From Pyramidobacter sp. (lineage in GTDB: Bacteria > Synergistota > Synergistia > Synergistales > Dethiosulfovibrionaceae), in assembly GCA_016286835.1 (NCBI GenBank), contig JAEEUD010000019.1, positions 1 through 12,899 of the forward strand: 12,899 nt of DNA, read 5' to 3'. Positions 1 to 6,863 of this stretch are shown piece by piece. The notes under the pieces were generated by a model. That model worked only from the letters and a program-made list of their open reading frames with translations, had not been told where the DNA came from and searched no databases. Within the stretch, counting starts at the first letter, position 1, and every line of letters begins with the position of its first letter. A program made the translations under genes and the position numbers.

Positions 1-7
1 AATAAAC

Positions 8-610
8 ATGAACAAAGCTCTGCTCTACGTTCACGGCATGGGCGGAAGCGCCGACGAGGCGGAGCAGTTTCGTCCGTTCTGCCCGGGCTGTGAGGTCGTC
101 GGCGCGGAAATAACCGATCTCACGCCGTGGGGAGCGATCGGGCCGATCCGCGCCGCGTTTGCTGCGCTGCGCCGGCAGCACGGAAGCGTGTCGCTCCTGG
201 CCAACAGCATCGGCGCGTACTTTTCGATGCTCGCTTTGGGCGATGAACCCGTCGCAAAGGCGTTTTTCATCTCGCCCGTCGTCGATCTGGAACGCCTGAT
301 CCTCGGCATGATGAAGCAGGCCGGCGTCAGCGAGGAAGAACTGCGGGTCCGCGGCGAGATCGCCCAGCCGGCGGGGCCGGCGCTGTCGTGGAAATACCTG
401 GATTTCGTGCGCAGCTGCCCCCTGCGCTGGAACCACCCGACGGAGATCCTTTACGCCGAAGGCGACATTCTGATCCCGCGCGACACCGTCGAAACCTTTG
501 TCGCTGCCCACCATGCCGGCCTCACCGTGATGCCCGGCGGCGAACACTGGTTCCACACGCCGGAGCAGATGGAATTTCTGGGACGGTGGCTGAGACGAGC
601 CGCGTCCTGA
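8..610 (+). CDS. alpha/beta-fold hydrolase, probable serine esterase-like
   Basis: This 200-residue protein has the outline of a small cytoplasmic alpha/beta hydrolase and no signal peptide. Visible features are an oxyanion-hole type HGMGG near the N-terminus (residues 9-13), a nucleophile elbow ANSIGA at 65-70 with candidate Ser67, an acidic residue in YAEGD (Asp153) and a catalytic-type histidine in GGEH (His180). The order Ser-Asp-His is the family order. The elbow has Ala where the classical GxSxG pentapeptide has its first Gly, a common variation. The substrate cannot be read from the sequence. The ATG lies seven bases into the window, so its ribosome site and any upstream partner are mostly outside view. 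It converges with the ArsD-like gene and shares the hairpin at 631-672. I am confident of the fold and unsure of the reaction. Confidence 0.85.
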   Translation: MNKALLYVHGMGGSADEAEQFRPFCPGCEVVGAEITDLTPWGAIGPIRAAFAALRRQHGSVSLLANSIGAYFSMLALGDEPVAKAFFISPVVDLERLILGMMKQAGVSEEELRVRGEIAQPAGPALSWKYLDFVRSCPLRWNHPTEILYAEGDILIPRDTVETFVAAHHAGLTVMPGGEHWFHTPEQMEFLGRWLRRAAS

Positions 611-630
611 CGGAAAACGTGCAAACAAAA

Positions 631-672
631 ACATCGGGCTTCCCCAAAACGATAATTGGGGAAGCCCGATGT
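631..672 (-). terminator. hairpin terminator between convergent genes
   Basis: A perfect 17-bp inverted repeat (631-647 pairs with 656-672) encloses an 8-base AT-rich loop. Read leftward it is followed by TTTTGTTTGC, a good U-tract for ending the ArsD-like/HAD unit. Read rightward the tail is only TCTCTTATT, so it is probably a weaker terminator for the hydrolase. It fills most of the 75-base gap between the two convergent genes. Confidence 0.85.
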
Positions 673-685
673 TCTCTTATTGGCC

Positions 686-1099
686 CTACATCCAGAAAAA
701 ACCGTGCTTCGATTTCGGCTTTCCGCAGCCGCACGGGCAGGGAACGTCGACTTCGGACGCGCCGTCATCCCCGCTGCTTTCGTCGGCCCATTCGTAGCCC
801 AACACTTCCGGCGGCAGTTCCAGCCAGTCGATCAGCTCCGAATCCTCCGGATAGTGTCCGGCGATGACGGGAAATCTATCCACCAGCACGAGCGGCAGCC
901 GCTCTTCGCCGAACGTCTTCAGATAGCGGGACACGTACTCGTTGCGCTCGAACGCCTCCGGCGCGGCTTCGATGTCGAAGCGCTCGACTTCGATGTTCTG
1001 ATCGCGCAGCACGTCAAGCGATTTTGCCAGGTCCTCCAGCGCCGGATCGTCCGCGAACCAGGTGCGCAGGGATTCGTAGATTGAAAGTTTTCTCATCAT
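686..1099 (-). CDS. ArsD-fold protein without the Cys loop, with C-terminal CPCGCG tail
   Basis: The 137-residue protein matches the body of the arsenic metallochaperone ArsD: a beta strand at the N-terminus, then IEVERFDI (36-43), a PxAF segment (47-50), LPLVLVD (68-74), GHYP (81-84) and ELIDWL (88-93). ArsD normally binds arsenite with a Cys-Cys...Cys loop just after the first strand. Here that loop is shortened to about LRTW and contains no cysteine. The only cysteines are Cys121, Cys123 and Cys125 in the tail CPCGCGKPKSKHG, followed by His132, which resembles a SEC-C zinc motif with one ligand changed. No arsA, arsB or arsR is in view. The ATG at 1099 has AAAGGAG six bases upstream; a second ATG follows directly. 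The gene lies 30 bases after the HAD gene and is probably co-transcribed with it. The fold assignment is fairly secure; arsenic binding is not supported. Confidence 0.72.
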   Translation of the reverse strand: MMRKLSIYESLRTWFADDPALEDLAKSLDVLRDQNIEVERFDIEAAPEAFERNEYVSRYLKTFGEERLPLVLVDRFPVIAGHYPEDSELIDWLELPPEVLGYEWADESSGDDGASEVDVPCPCGCGKPKSKHGFFWM

Positions 1100-1129
1100 G
1101 TTTTCTCCTTTTGACTGATTGCAAACGGT

Positions 1130-1855
1130 TTACCCGAGTTCGCGCTCCAACTCGGCGATCGCCTCTGCATAACTATCGATCCTCCACGTCGCCAGTGCGT
1201 TGATCTGCTCGCGGTCGGCGTCGGCAAACTCGTCGTACACGGCCACGGCTTCGATGCCGGCGTTGCGGGCGGCCATCATGCCCGTGAGGGAGTCCTCGAA
1301 GATCAGGCACTCCTTTGGTTTTGCGCCGAAATCGTTCATCACCCGCAGAAAGACCTCGGGATCGGGCTTGAGTCGCGAGGCGTCTTCCTTGGAATAAATG
1401 GGATCGAAATAATCGTCAAGCGGCGCCTTGGTCATGATGTTCCTGTTGCGCGTGCGATAGATATCGATGTTGCGGCGCCGCGTAGTGGTGGCGATCGCCA
1501 GTTTCAGGCCGCGCGCATGAAGGAGCTTGACGAGCTCGTCGGCGTGCGGTTTGTAATCGACGATGCGTTCGAGGAAGTCGTTCGAGATGTCGTAGCGCAG
1601 CGTGTGGATCTGCTCCGGCGTCAGCGTCGAGCCGTACGTTTCCCCTAAAAAGCCGCAGTAGGCGACGTAGGGATCGGGATGCGCGGAAAGCTCGCGCATC
1701 TTGGCGTCGCGCATCTGCTGCAGCCCCGGCGTGCCTGTTTTGCCGTCGGTGCGGATGCGCGCGATCAGCTCCTCGTCCACCATGTTCCACACGCCGACAG
1801 AGTTGATGAGCGTTCCGTCCATATCGAAGATGATCACTTTTTTCCCGGCGAACAT
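1130..1855 (-). CDS. HAD-superfamily (subfamily IA) hydrolase, phosphatase/phosphomutase-like
   Basis: The 241-residue protein is a HAD hydrolase with all four motifs. These are DMDGTL with nucleophile Asp11 and acid/base Asp13, the ATTT stretch at 122-125 (motif II), Lys163 in RLKPDP (motif III) and IFEDS with Glu187-Asp188 (motif IV). The helical insert between motifs I and II (about residues 20-100) is of the C1 cap type found in beta-phosphoglucomutase and phosphoglycolate-phosphatase relatives. It should hydrolyse or transfer a phosphate on a small cytoplasmic metabolite; the substrate is not predictable. I chose the ATG at 1855 because AGGAGG stands eight bases before it; an upstream in-frame extension to 1912 would run into the hairpin at 1908-1960 and lacks a ribosome site. 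It is the first gene of a two-gene unit with the ArsD-like protein. Confidence 0.88.
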   Translation of the reverse strand: MFAGKKVIIFDMDGTLINSVGVWNMVDEELIARIRTDGKTGTPGLQQMRDAKMRELSAHPDPYVAYCGFLGETYGSTLTPEQIHTLRYDISNDFLERIVDYKPHADELVKLLHARGLKLAIATTTRRRNIDIYRTRNRNIMTKAPLDDYFDPIYSKEDASRLKPDPEVFLRVMNDFGAKPKECLIFEDSLTGMMAARNAGIEAVAVYDEFADADREQINALATWRIDSYAEAIAELERELG

Positions 1856-1892
1856 GCGCGAAGCCTCCTGTCGAAGATGATTCTCAACCCGT

Positions 1893-1921
1893 ATTGTACC
1901 AAGAAGACGCAAAAAACTCCA
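1893..1921 (-). promoter_or_regulatory. candidate promoter of the HAD/ArsD-like unit
   Basis: On the minus strand TACAAT (1893-1898) matches the -10 consensus at five of six positions. A weak -35, TGGAGT (1916-1921), lies 17 bases upstream inside the terminator stem of the preceding unit. The predicted start is about 30 bases before the HAD start codon. The -10 is convincing and the -35 is poor. Confidence 0.4.
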
Positions 1922-1960
1922 TTTCCGGCCCGTGACGCGGCGGAAATGGAGTTTTTTGCG
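1908..1960 (-). terminator. strong hairpin terminator after the aldolase gene
   Basis: A perfect 20-bp inverted repeat (1908-1927 with 1941-1960) has a 13-base GC-rich loop. The outer part of the stem is A6/T6, so the minus-strand transcript ends in a run of six U. It begins ten bases after the aldolase stop codon and closes the transporter/aldolase locus. The A6/T6 symmetry would also allow termination in the other direction, but no rightward gene ends here. Confidence 0.88.
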
Positions 1961-1969
1961 TATCAGATA

Positions 1970-2629
1970 TTATCCGCGCACTTTTTTGACGACGGCGCAG
2001 AAGGCGCTGGCACGGCGTGAGAACTCGGCCCAGTCGCCGGCCTCGATCAGTGCCTTGTCGCGGAGATAGCTGCCGATGCCCGCTCCGACGGCGCCGGCGC
2101 GCAGCCATTCCTCAAAGTTCATCAGCGTGACGCCGCCGGTGACGACGAACTTGATGTGGTTGAGCGGGGCCATCACGTTTTTGAGGAAGCGGGTGCCGAG
2201 GTCGATCGACGGGAAGACCTTGACGAAATCCGCGCCGGCCTGGTTGGCCGTGACCATTTCGCTCGGCGTCATCGCGCCGGGCACGGAGACGAGGCCCAGT
2301 CTCTTCGTCTCGGCGATGACGGCCGGATCGGTGTTGGGCGAGATGATGAACTTCGCTCCCGCGTCGGCCGCGGTACGGACCTGCTCGGGCGTGAGCACGG
2401 TGCCAGCGCCGACGTGCATGCGGCCTTCCATGCGCGTGGCAAGCTCGCTGATGGCGGCGGCCGTCTTGGGCAGCACGTCGGGAGCGGCCTGATCGAAGGT
2501 CACTTCCATCAGCGTGACGCCGCCGGCATAGAGCGCCTCGGCCAGTTTCATGAGGTTGTTGCCGTAGAGCTTGCGCACGATGGCGATGACGCCCTCTTTT
2601 TCGATCGCGTTTTTGACGATTTCAGTCAT
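1970..2629 (-). CDS. eda: KDPG/KHG aldolase (2-dehydro-3-deoxyphosphogluconate / 4-hydroxy-2-oxoglutarate aldolase)
   Basis: The 219-residue protein is a class I aldolase of the Eda family, which splits KDPG into pyruvate and glyceraldehyde-3-phosphate (Entner-Doudoroff and hexuronate pathways) or KHG into pyruvate and glyoxylate. It has the single TIM-barrel layout: AIVR (16-19), catalytic Glu42 in MEVTF, GAGTV (74-78), ISPNTD (96-101), the Schiff-base Lys137 in FVKVFPS, and the phosphate-site GG loop in VVTGGV. Length is normal. The residue matching Arg49 of E. coli Eda appears to be Asp46 (EVTFDQ rather than EVTLRT). The ATG at 2629 has AAGGAGG eight to ten bases upstream; the open frame extends further but only through the repeat element. 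It lies 146 bases downstream of the permease with no terminator between, so it is probably the last gene of the transport unit. Confidence 0.9.
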   Translation of the reverse strand: MTEIVKNAIEKEGVIAIVRKLYGNNLMKLAEALYAGGVTLMEVTFDQAAPDVLPKTAAAISELATRMEGRMHVGAGTVLTPEQVRTAADAGAKFIISPNTDPAVIAETKRLGLVSVPGAMTPSEMVTANQAGADFVKVFPSIDLGTRFLKNVMAPLNHIKFVVTGGVTLMNFEEWLRAGAVGAGIGSYLRDKALIEAGDWAEFSRRASAFCAVVKKVRG

Positions 2630-2655
2630 TGTATTTTCCTCCTTATAGGCAGAAT

Positions 2656-2771
2656 CAAAACCGGACCCAACGCGAAGCCCCGAAGAAAGGAGCATGAAAA
2701 AACATTTTCCCGGTTGCGACGGCATTGCGCAGTGCATTTCCAGTTGCGTCTCCGCGTTGGCTTTTGTTTTG
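2656..2771. repeat. imperfect palindromic intergenic element, copy A
   Basis: The 146-base gap between permease and aldolase genes is occupied by an element with a bipartite inverted repeat. CAAAAC-N5-CCAACGCG (2656-2674) is mirrored by CGCGTTGG-N5-GTTTTG (2753-2771) with identical 5-base spacing. Just inside the left arm is an ACGCGAAGCCCCGAAGAAA stretch that aligns with ACACGAAGGCACAAAGAAA in copy B (5576-5742). The element has no coding potential of its own; the frame through it gives only low-complexity basic peptide. Read as RNA it could fold into a long stem within the transporter/aldolase message. Confidence 0.6.
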
Positions 2772-2775
2772 GGTA

Positions 2776-4422
2776 TCAGAAGCTCACTTCTCGCTTGCCG
2801 GACAGGCTGAAGAGGAGCAGCAGCGACAGGACAGTCGTTCCCGTCAGCACCGTGGCCAGCGCTGCGGCTGTGCCGTAACTGGCGCTCTGCACTTCCGAGT
2901 AGATGGCGACCGACATGGTTTTCGTCGCGCCGGTGTAGAGGATGATCGACGCGCTCAGCTCGTTGATGACGGCCACCCAGCTCAGCGTAGCGCCGGTCAT
3001 CACGCCGGGAAGCATGAGCCGCGCCGTCACGTCGAGGAACGACCGCAGCGGCGAAGCGCCGAGACTGACGGCGGCCTCCTCGCTGCTCTTGCTGATCTGA
3101 TGCAGGATGGCGACGCTCGAGCGCAGCGTGTGCGGCAGACGGCGGATGATGAACGAGATGACGATGATCGCGGCCGTGCCCGAAAGCGCCAGCGGCGGCT
3201 TGTTGAACGCCATCAGCAGCATGATGCCGAGCACGGAGCCCGAGATGACGTAGGGGAAGATGCTGCACAGGTCGAGCAGCGACGTGAGCGCGTTGCGGCG
3301 CCGCACCGACAGGTAGGCCATCAAAAACGCCAGCACGACGATGCCGCAGATGCCGAGGCCGCCGTAGCAGTACGTGTTGATGATCGACGCGCCCATGTCG
3401 GAGAAGATGGCGCGGTAGCTGTCGAGCGAGAAACCGCGCACGAACGTGGGGCCGTTCGTCTTTAGGAACGACGTGTACACCACAGTGGCCTGCGGCAAGA
3501 TGCCCAGAAACGCCACCAGATAGATCCAGCCGTGGATGAGCAGCGACTTCGCGCCGCTGCCGATGTCCTTCGGGATGATGCGGCGCACCGAGCGACTCTT
3601 GAAGGAGAGGCGGTTGACGATCCAGCGCTGCGTCAGGTAGATGCTCGTCGTCACTGACACCATCACCACGGCGATGGCTGCGGCGAAATTGGCGTTGCCG
3701 CCCATCTCGCCCATGAACTCACGGTAGACCAGCACGGGCATGACGCGGAAGCCCTCGCCGATCAGCATCGGCGTGCCGAAATCGGCCAGCGAGCTCATGA
3801 ACACGAGCAGCGAGCCGGCCAGCACTGTGGGCAGGATCAGCGGGATGACCATGCAGGCGACGTTGCGCGCCGGTCCGCAGCCGAGGCTCTGCGACGCCTC
3901 AAGCAGCGACGGGTCGAGCTTTTTCATCGCCCCCGAAACGTACATGAAGATGAACGGGTACAGCTTGAGCGCCAGCACCAGGACGATGCCGAAAAATCCG
4001 TAGATCGACGGTGTCGTGATGCCCAGCGAGGCGAAAAACTGCGTCACCACGCCGCTGCGCCCAAGCAGCAGCACCCATGAATAGGCGCCGATGAACGACG
4101 GCGACAGCATCGAGATGATGATCAGGATCTGCACGAACCGTTTGGCGCGGATGTTGTAGCAGGCCATGAAATACGCCACCGGCGCGCCCAGCGCCACGGC
4201 CGCGAGCGTCACGCAGCTGCTCACGGCCAGCGAGCGGAACAGCGTGCGGTAATAGTATTTCTTCGTGAAGAACGAGGCGAAGTTGGCGATCGTCCACGTT
4301 CCCGTGTCGGCGTCTTTAAAAGCGCTGACGAACAGCGACAGCAGCGGCGCGACGAGGAACACGGCGAACAGCGCGAAGATGATCACCGTGACCGTCTTCC
4401 AGAAGTTCCAGCGCACTTTCAC
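2776..4422 (-). CDS. ABC transporter permease, two fused modules (AfuB/FbpB/FutB type)
   Basis: The 548-residue membrane protein carries two homologous binding-protein-dependent permease domains in one chain, as in FbpB/SfuB/AfuB systems, so it can form the channel alone. About twelve hydrophobic segments are visible, beginning at residues 10-32. Each half has the cytoplasmic EAA loop that docks on the ATPase: LEASQSLGCG...IPLILP (about 174-198) and EEAAVSLGASP...LMLPG (about 448-473). Length is typical for fused permeases. The start is GTG at 4422, overlapping the ATPase stop by GTGA, with a purine-rich AAAGGGG upstream; this overlap implies translational coupling. The family includes iron(III), sugar-phosphate, thiamine and phosphonate importers, and the permease does not reveal the substrate. 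Confidence 0.9.
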   Translation of the reverse strand: MKVRWNFWKTVTVIIFALFAVFLVAPLLSLFVSAFKDADTGTWTIANFASFFTKKYYYRTLFRSLAVSSCVTLAAVALGAPVAYFMACYNIRAKRFVQILIIISMLSPSFIGAYSWVLLLGRSGVVTQFFASLGITTPSIYGFFGIVLVLALKLYPFIFMYVSGAMKKLDPSLLEASQSLGCGPARNVACMVIPLILPTVLAGSLLVFMSSLADFGTPMLIGEGFRVMPVLVYREFMGEMGGNANFAAAIAVVMVSVTTSIYLTQRWIVNRLSFKSRSVRRIIPKDIGSGAKSLLIHGWIYLVAFLGILPQATVVYTSFLKTNGPTFVRGFSLDSYRAIFSDMGASIINTYCYGGLGICGIVVLAFLMAYLSVRRRNALTSLLDLCSIFPYVISGSVLGIMLLMAFNKPPLALSGTAAIIVISFIIRRLPHTLRSSVAILHQISKSSEEAAVSLGASPLRSFLDVTARLMLPGVMTGATLSWVAVINELSASIILYTGATKTMSVAIYSEVQSASYGTAAALATVLTGTTVLSLLLLFSLSGKREVSF

Positions 4423-5534
4423 CGCGCCGCCACCCCTTTCATCAGGCTCACGCCCGTATCGGCCGCGTAGATGTTGATGAGGTCACCGCGCAGCGTCACG
4501 GACATGGTGTCGCCCTCGGCGAACTCGTGCCGGGCCGTGCTGATGTCCTGCGACAGCTCGATCGGTTCGAGCGATTCAAGCGCCTCGCAGCCGTCCACGG
4601 CGATCTGGTAGTTGATGTAGCGGCCGAGGAAGACCTTTTTCAGAACCCTCGCCTTCAGGCCGGCGCTTGCGTCGTCCGTCGGCGGCATGATGCAGAAGTC
4701 TTCCGGGCGCACGCCGGCTGTCGCCGTGCCGCTCGCGCCGTCAGCCAGCGTCGGGATCTCGACCGAATAATGATCGTTGAACCACGCACGTCCGTTGTCG
4801 CACCTGACGCGGAAGAAGTCGGAGTGTCCGATGAAGCCGGCAACGAACGTGTTCGCCGGGCGCGAGTAGATCTCGCGCGGCGTGGCGATCTGCTGGATGA
4901 CGCCGGCGTTCATGACGGCGATGCGGTCGGAGATGGCCAGCGCTTCTTCCTGATCGTGCGTGACGTAGACCGTGGTGATGCCGATGTCGCGCTGGATGTC
5001 GCGAATGACCGTGCGCATTTCGATGCGCAGTTTGGCGTCAAGGTTGCTCAGCGGCTCGTCCATCAGCAGCACCGTGGGATGGATGACGATCGCGCGCGCC
5101 AGCGCCACGCGCTGCTGCTGCCCGCCGGATAGCTGCTCGGGCAGGCGGTCACGGTACTGGTCGATTCTCGTTACTTTCAGGATGTCGTTCACGCGCTTGT
5201 CGGCCTCGGCCCGCGGCACGTCGCGGAACTTGAGGCCGTAGCGCACGTTGGCCTCCACGGTCATGTGCGGGAACAGCGCGTAATCCTGGAACACCATGCC
5301 AATGTTGCGCTGGTGCGCGGGCACGTCGTTGATGACCTGCTCGCCGAAGCTGATCGTGCCGCCCTCGATCGTGTTGAAGCCGGCGATCATGCGCAGCAGC
5401 GTGGTCTTGCCGCAGCCGGACGGCCCCAGCAGCGTGAAGAACTCGCCGTTGCGGATATCCGCCGACAGGGCGGGGATGACCGTGTTGTCGCCGTAGCGCT
5501 TGACCGCGTCCCTTATGATGATCTCTTCGCTCAT
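4419..5534 (-). CDS. ABC transporter ATP-binding protein (FbpC/AfuC/PotA-like)
   Basis: The 371-residue ATPase powers the adjacent fused permease. The nucleotide-binding domain is complete: Walker A GPSGCGKTT (37-45), Q-loop Gln83, signature LSGGQQQR (135-142), Walker B VLLMDE (155-160) with D-loop SNLDAK, and H-loop His193. A C-terminal extension from about residue 240, with GVRPED at its middle, is the TOBE-type regulatory/substrate-associated domain found in FbpC, PotA and MalK relatives. I chose the ATG at 5534; AAGGAAG lies about 12 bases upstream, a little far. An in-frame TTG at 5570 would add 12 residues that do not resemble the family. It overlaps the permease start by four bases. 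It is separated from the binding-protein gene by a terminator and a repeat element, unusual within one transporter. Confidence 0.92.
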   Translation of the reverse strand: MSEEIIIRDAVKRYGDNTVIPALSADIRNGEFFTLLGPSGCGKTTLLRMIAGFNTIEGGTISFGEQVINDVPAHQRNIGMVFQDYALFPHMTVEANVRYGLKFRDVPRAEADKRVNDILKVTRIDQYRDRLPEQLSGGQQQRVALARAIVIHPTVLLMDEPLSNLDAKLRIEMRTVIRDIQRDIGITTVYVTHDQEEALAISDRIAVMNAGVIQQIATPREIYSRPANTFVAGFIGHSDFFRVRCDNGRAWFNDHYSVEIPTLADGASGTATAGVRPEDFCIMPPTDDASAGLKARVLKKVFLGRYINYQIAVDGCEALESLEPIELSQDISTARHEFAEGDTMSVTLRGDLINIYAADTGVSLMKGVAAR

Positions 5535-5575
5535 GCTGTCTCTGATCTTCCTTTCATGGTTCCCAGGCAAAGGGG

Positions 5576-5742
5576 GCTTTCAGTTCAAAACTATAACACG
5601 AAGGCACAAAGAAAATCATAAAACATGTGGATGCCCTATTTTTAAATACGGTGTTGAATCTTTTATAACTGGTGTTTTTCCCTGTTGGTTCTCTTCGTGT
5701 CTTTGTGTCTTAGAGTCTTTGTGTCGGCTTTGAATTAAAAGC
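5576..5742. repeat. imperfect palindromic intergenic element, copy B
   Basis: This AT-richer stretch lies between the ATPase gene and the terminator of the binding-protein gene. Its ends form an inverted repeat: 5576-5589 pairs with 5729-5742 at 12 of 14 positions. Inside the left arm is ACACGAAGGCACAAAG (5596-5611). Inside the right arm two tandem 16-mers, CTTCGTGTCTTTGTGT (5693-5708) and CTTAGAGTCTTTGTGT (5709-5724), are its approximate reverse complement. The layout is that of a small non-autonomous palindromic element (MITE- or REP-like). No gene is visible in 5535-5833; this element and the terminator explain most of it. Confidence 0.65.
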
Positions 5743-5756
5743 TGCCCTCCCTGCCG

Positions 5757-5798
5757 TAAATAAAAAGGCTCACCCGCGGCGGGAGCCGGAGTGAGCCT
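5757..5798 (-). terminator. terminator directly after the binding-protein gene
   Basis: An 8-bp stem (5766-5773 with 5791-5798), extended inward by a few GC pairs, is followed on the minus strand by TTTTTATTTA. It sits about 35 bases after the stop codon at 5834. It should end most transcripts of the binding-protein gene before the ATPase, leaving less message for the membrane components. Confidence 0.8.
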
Positions 5799-5833
5799 GT
5801 GTAAATGGCTACGAAACGCCGCGTGGAAACGGT

Positions 5834-6829
5834 TTATTCGTACTGGATGAAGAGATCCTTGAACTTGGCCAGCCAGGCCTTCTTCATCTTGCCGGACATG
5901 GATGTGTCGGCGTTGAACAGAGGGATGTCTTCCGTGGCGGTGAAGTCGGAGCCCATCTCCACGTCCTTGCGGACGCTGCGCAGGTTGAGCTTGTTGATCA
6001 GCATCGACTGCGCTTCCTTGCCGGTCAGGAAGTCGATGAACTTCTTGGCGTTCTCGAGGTTCTTGGCGTTCTTGACGATCGCGGTGCAGTTGGCCTCGAC
6101 GAAGCAGCCTTCCTTCATGTAGACGATCTTCACGGGCGCGCCGCTCTTGACCGACTGGAGCGCGACTTCCTCATAGGTCAGGCCGACGGTGTACTCGCCG
6201 TCGTTGACGCCCTTCCACACGGCCGAGCTGCTGTTGAGCAGCTTGTTGCCGAGGTTGGCGCAGAACTTGTCGACGTACTCCCAGCCCTTGTCGAGGTCGT
6301 TGCCGCCCATGGCGAAGAGCATGTTGCAGAGGTGACCGTAGCCGGACGACGAGGCCGAAGGATCGACGTGCGAGATCTTGCCCTTGAGCGCGGGGTTGAG
6401 CAGGTCGGCATAGCCGGTGACGGGGATGTCGCCGACCAGGTTCTTATTGACCAGCAGGCAGCGCACGGCCAGCGAGTGGCGCGTCACCCAGCCCTCGACG
6501 TTCTTGTAACGGTCCACGATCGCGTCGTTGTTGGCCGACACATAGTGCTCGAAATAAGGCTCGCCGGCTGCCTGAAGCGACGCCAGTGCGCTGCCCCAGA
6601 GCACGTCGGCCAGAGGATTGTCCTTCTCCGACTGGATGCGCTTGATCAGCTCGCCCACGCCGGCGCGCACGATCTCGACCTTGATGCCGGTCTCTTTTTC
6701 AAACATCGGCACAAGCTCGCTGACGACGCCCTTGGACACGGTCGTATAGATCACCAGCTTTTCCTCGGCGAACGCCGCGGAGCACAGGCACAGCGAAAGA
6801 AGAACGCACAGCGCGAAAAACTTTTTCAT
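5834..6829 (-). CDS. periplasmic substrate-binding protein of an AfuA/FbpA-family ABC importer
   Basis: The 331-residue precursor has a classic Sec signal: basic MKK, a hydrophobic core, and an AAFA-EE site with cleavage expected after Ala21. No lipobox is present. The mature part begins KLVIYTTVSKG and continues with the cluster 1 / type II binding-protein pattern (ETGIKVEIVRAG, LADVLWGS). It delivers the ligand to the fused permease. Ferric-binding relatives use two adjacent tyrosines in the C-terminal lobe; the matching place here reads GLTYEE (Tyr219-Glu220), with only one. A Ser-rich loop DPSASSSGY (156-164) could hold a phosphate. The mature protein has five cysteines (124, 168, 190, 242, 248), an odd number for an exported protein. 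The ATG at 6829 has AGGAGG about ten bases upstream. Family certain; iron as ligand doubtful. Confidence 0.88.
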   Translation of the reverse strand: MKKFFALCVLLSLCLCSAAFAEEKLVIYTTVSKGVVSELVPMFEKETGIKVEIVRAGVGELIKRIQSEKDNPLADVLWGSALASLQAAGEPYFEHYVSANNDAIVDRYKNVEGWVTRHSLAVRCLLVNKNLVGDIPVTGYADLLNPALKGKISHVDPSASSSGYGHLCNMLFAMGGNDLDKGWEYVDKFCANLGNKLLNSSSAVWKGVNDGEYTVGLTYEEVALQSVKSGAPVKIVYMKEGCFVEANCTAIVKNAKNLENAKKFIDFLTGKEAQSMLINKLNLRSVRKDVEMGSDFTATEDIPLFNADTSMSGKMKKAWLAKFKDLFIQYE

Positions 6830-6863
6830 GATAAAACGACCTCCTCAAATGTTTTTATCCTTC

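Noticed and set aside
686..1912. Arsenic resistance operon
   Set aside because: The ArsD-like protein lacks the arsenite-binding cysteines and no arsR, arsA, arsB or arsC is present.
2725..3465. Plus-strand open frame of 246 codons over the permease gene
   Set aside because: It yields highly charged, low-complexity peptide and lies opposite well-supported transmembrane segments with EAA motifs.
5596..5724. CRISPR-like short repeats
   Set aside because: There are only a few diverged 16-mers, arranged as inverted arms and one tandem pair, with no regular spacers and no cas genes.
1123..5836. Identical 10-mer AAACGGTTTA at 1123-1132 and 5827-5836, each overlapping a minus-strand TAA stop
   Set aside because: Ten bases shared between two gene ends can occur by chance. 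There is no dyad symmetry of operator quality and no promoter beside either copy.
4419..6829. Calling the importer a ferric iron transporter (fbpABC)
   Set aside because: Family similarity supports the class only. The tandem tyrosines that bind ferric ion are not present in the binding protein, so the iron-specific gene symbols were not used.
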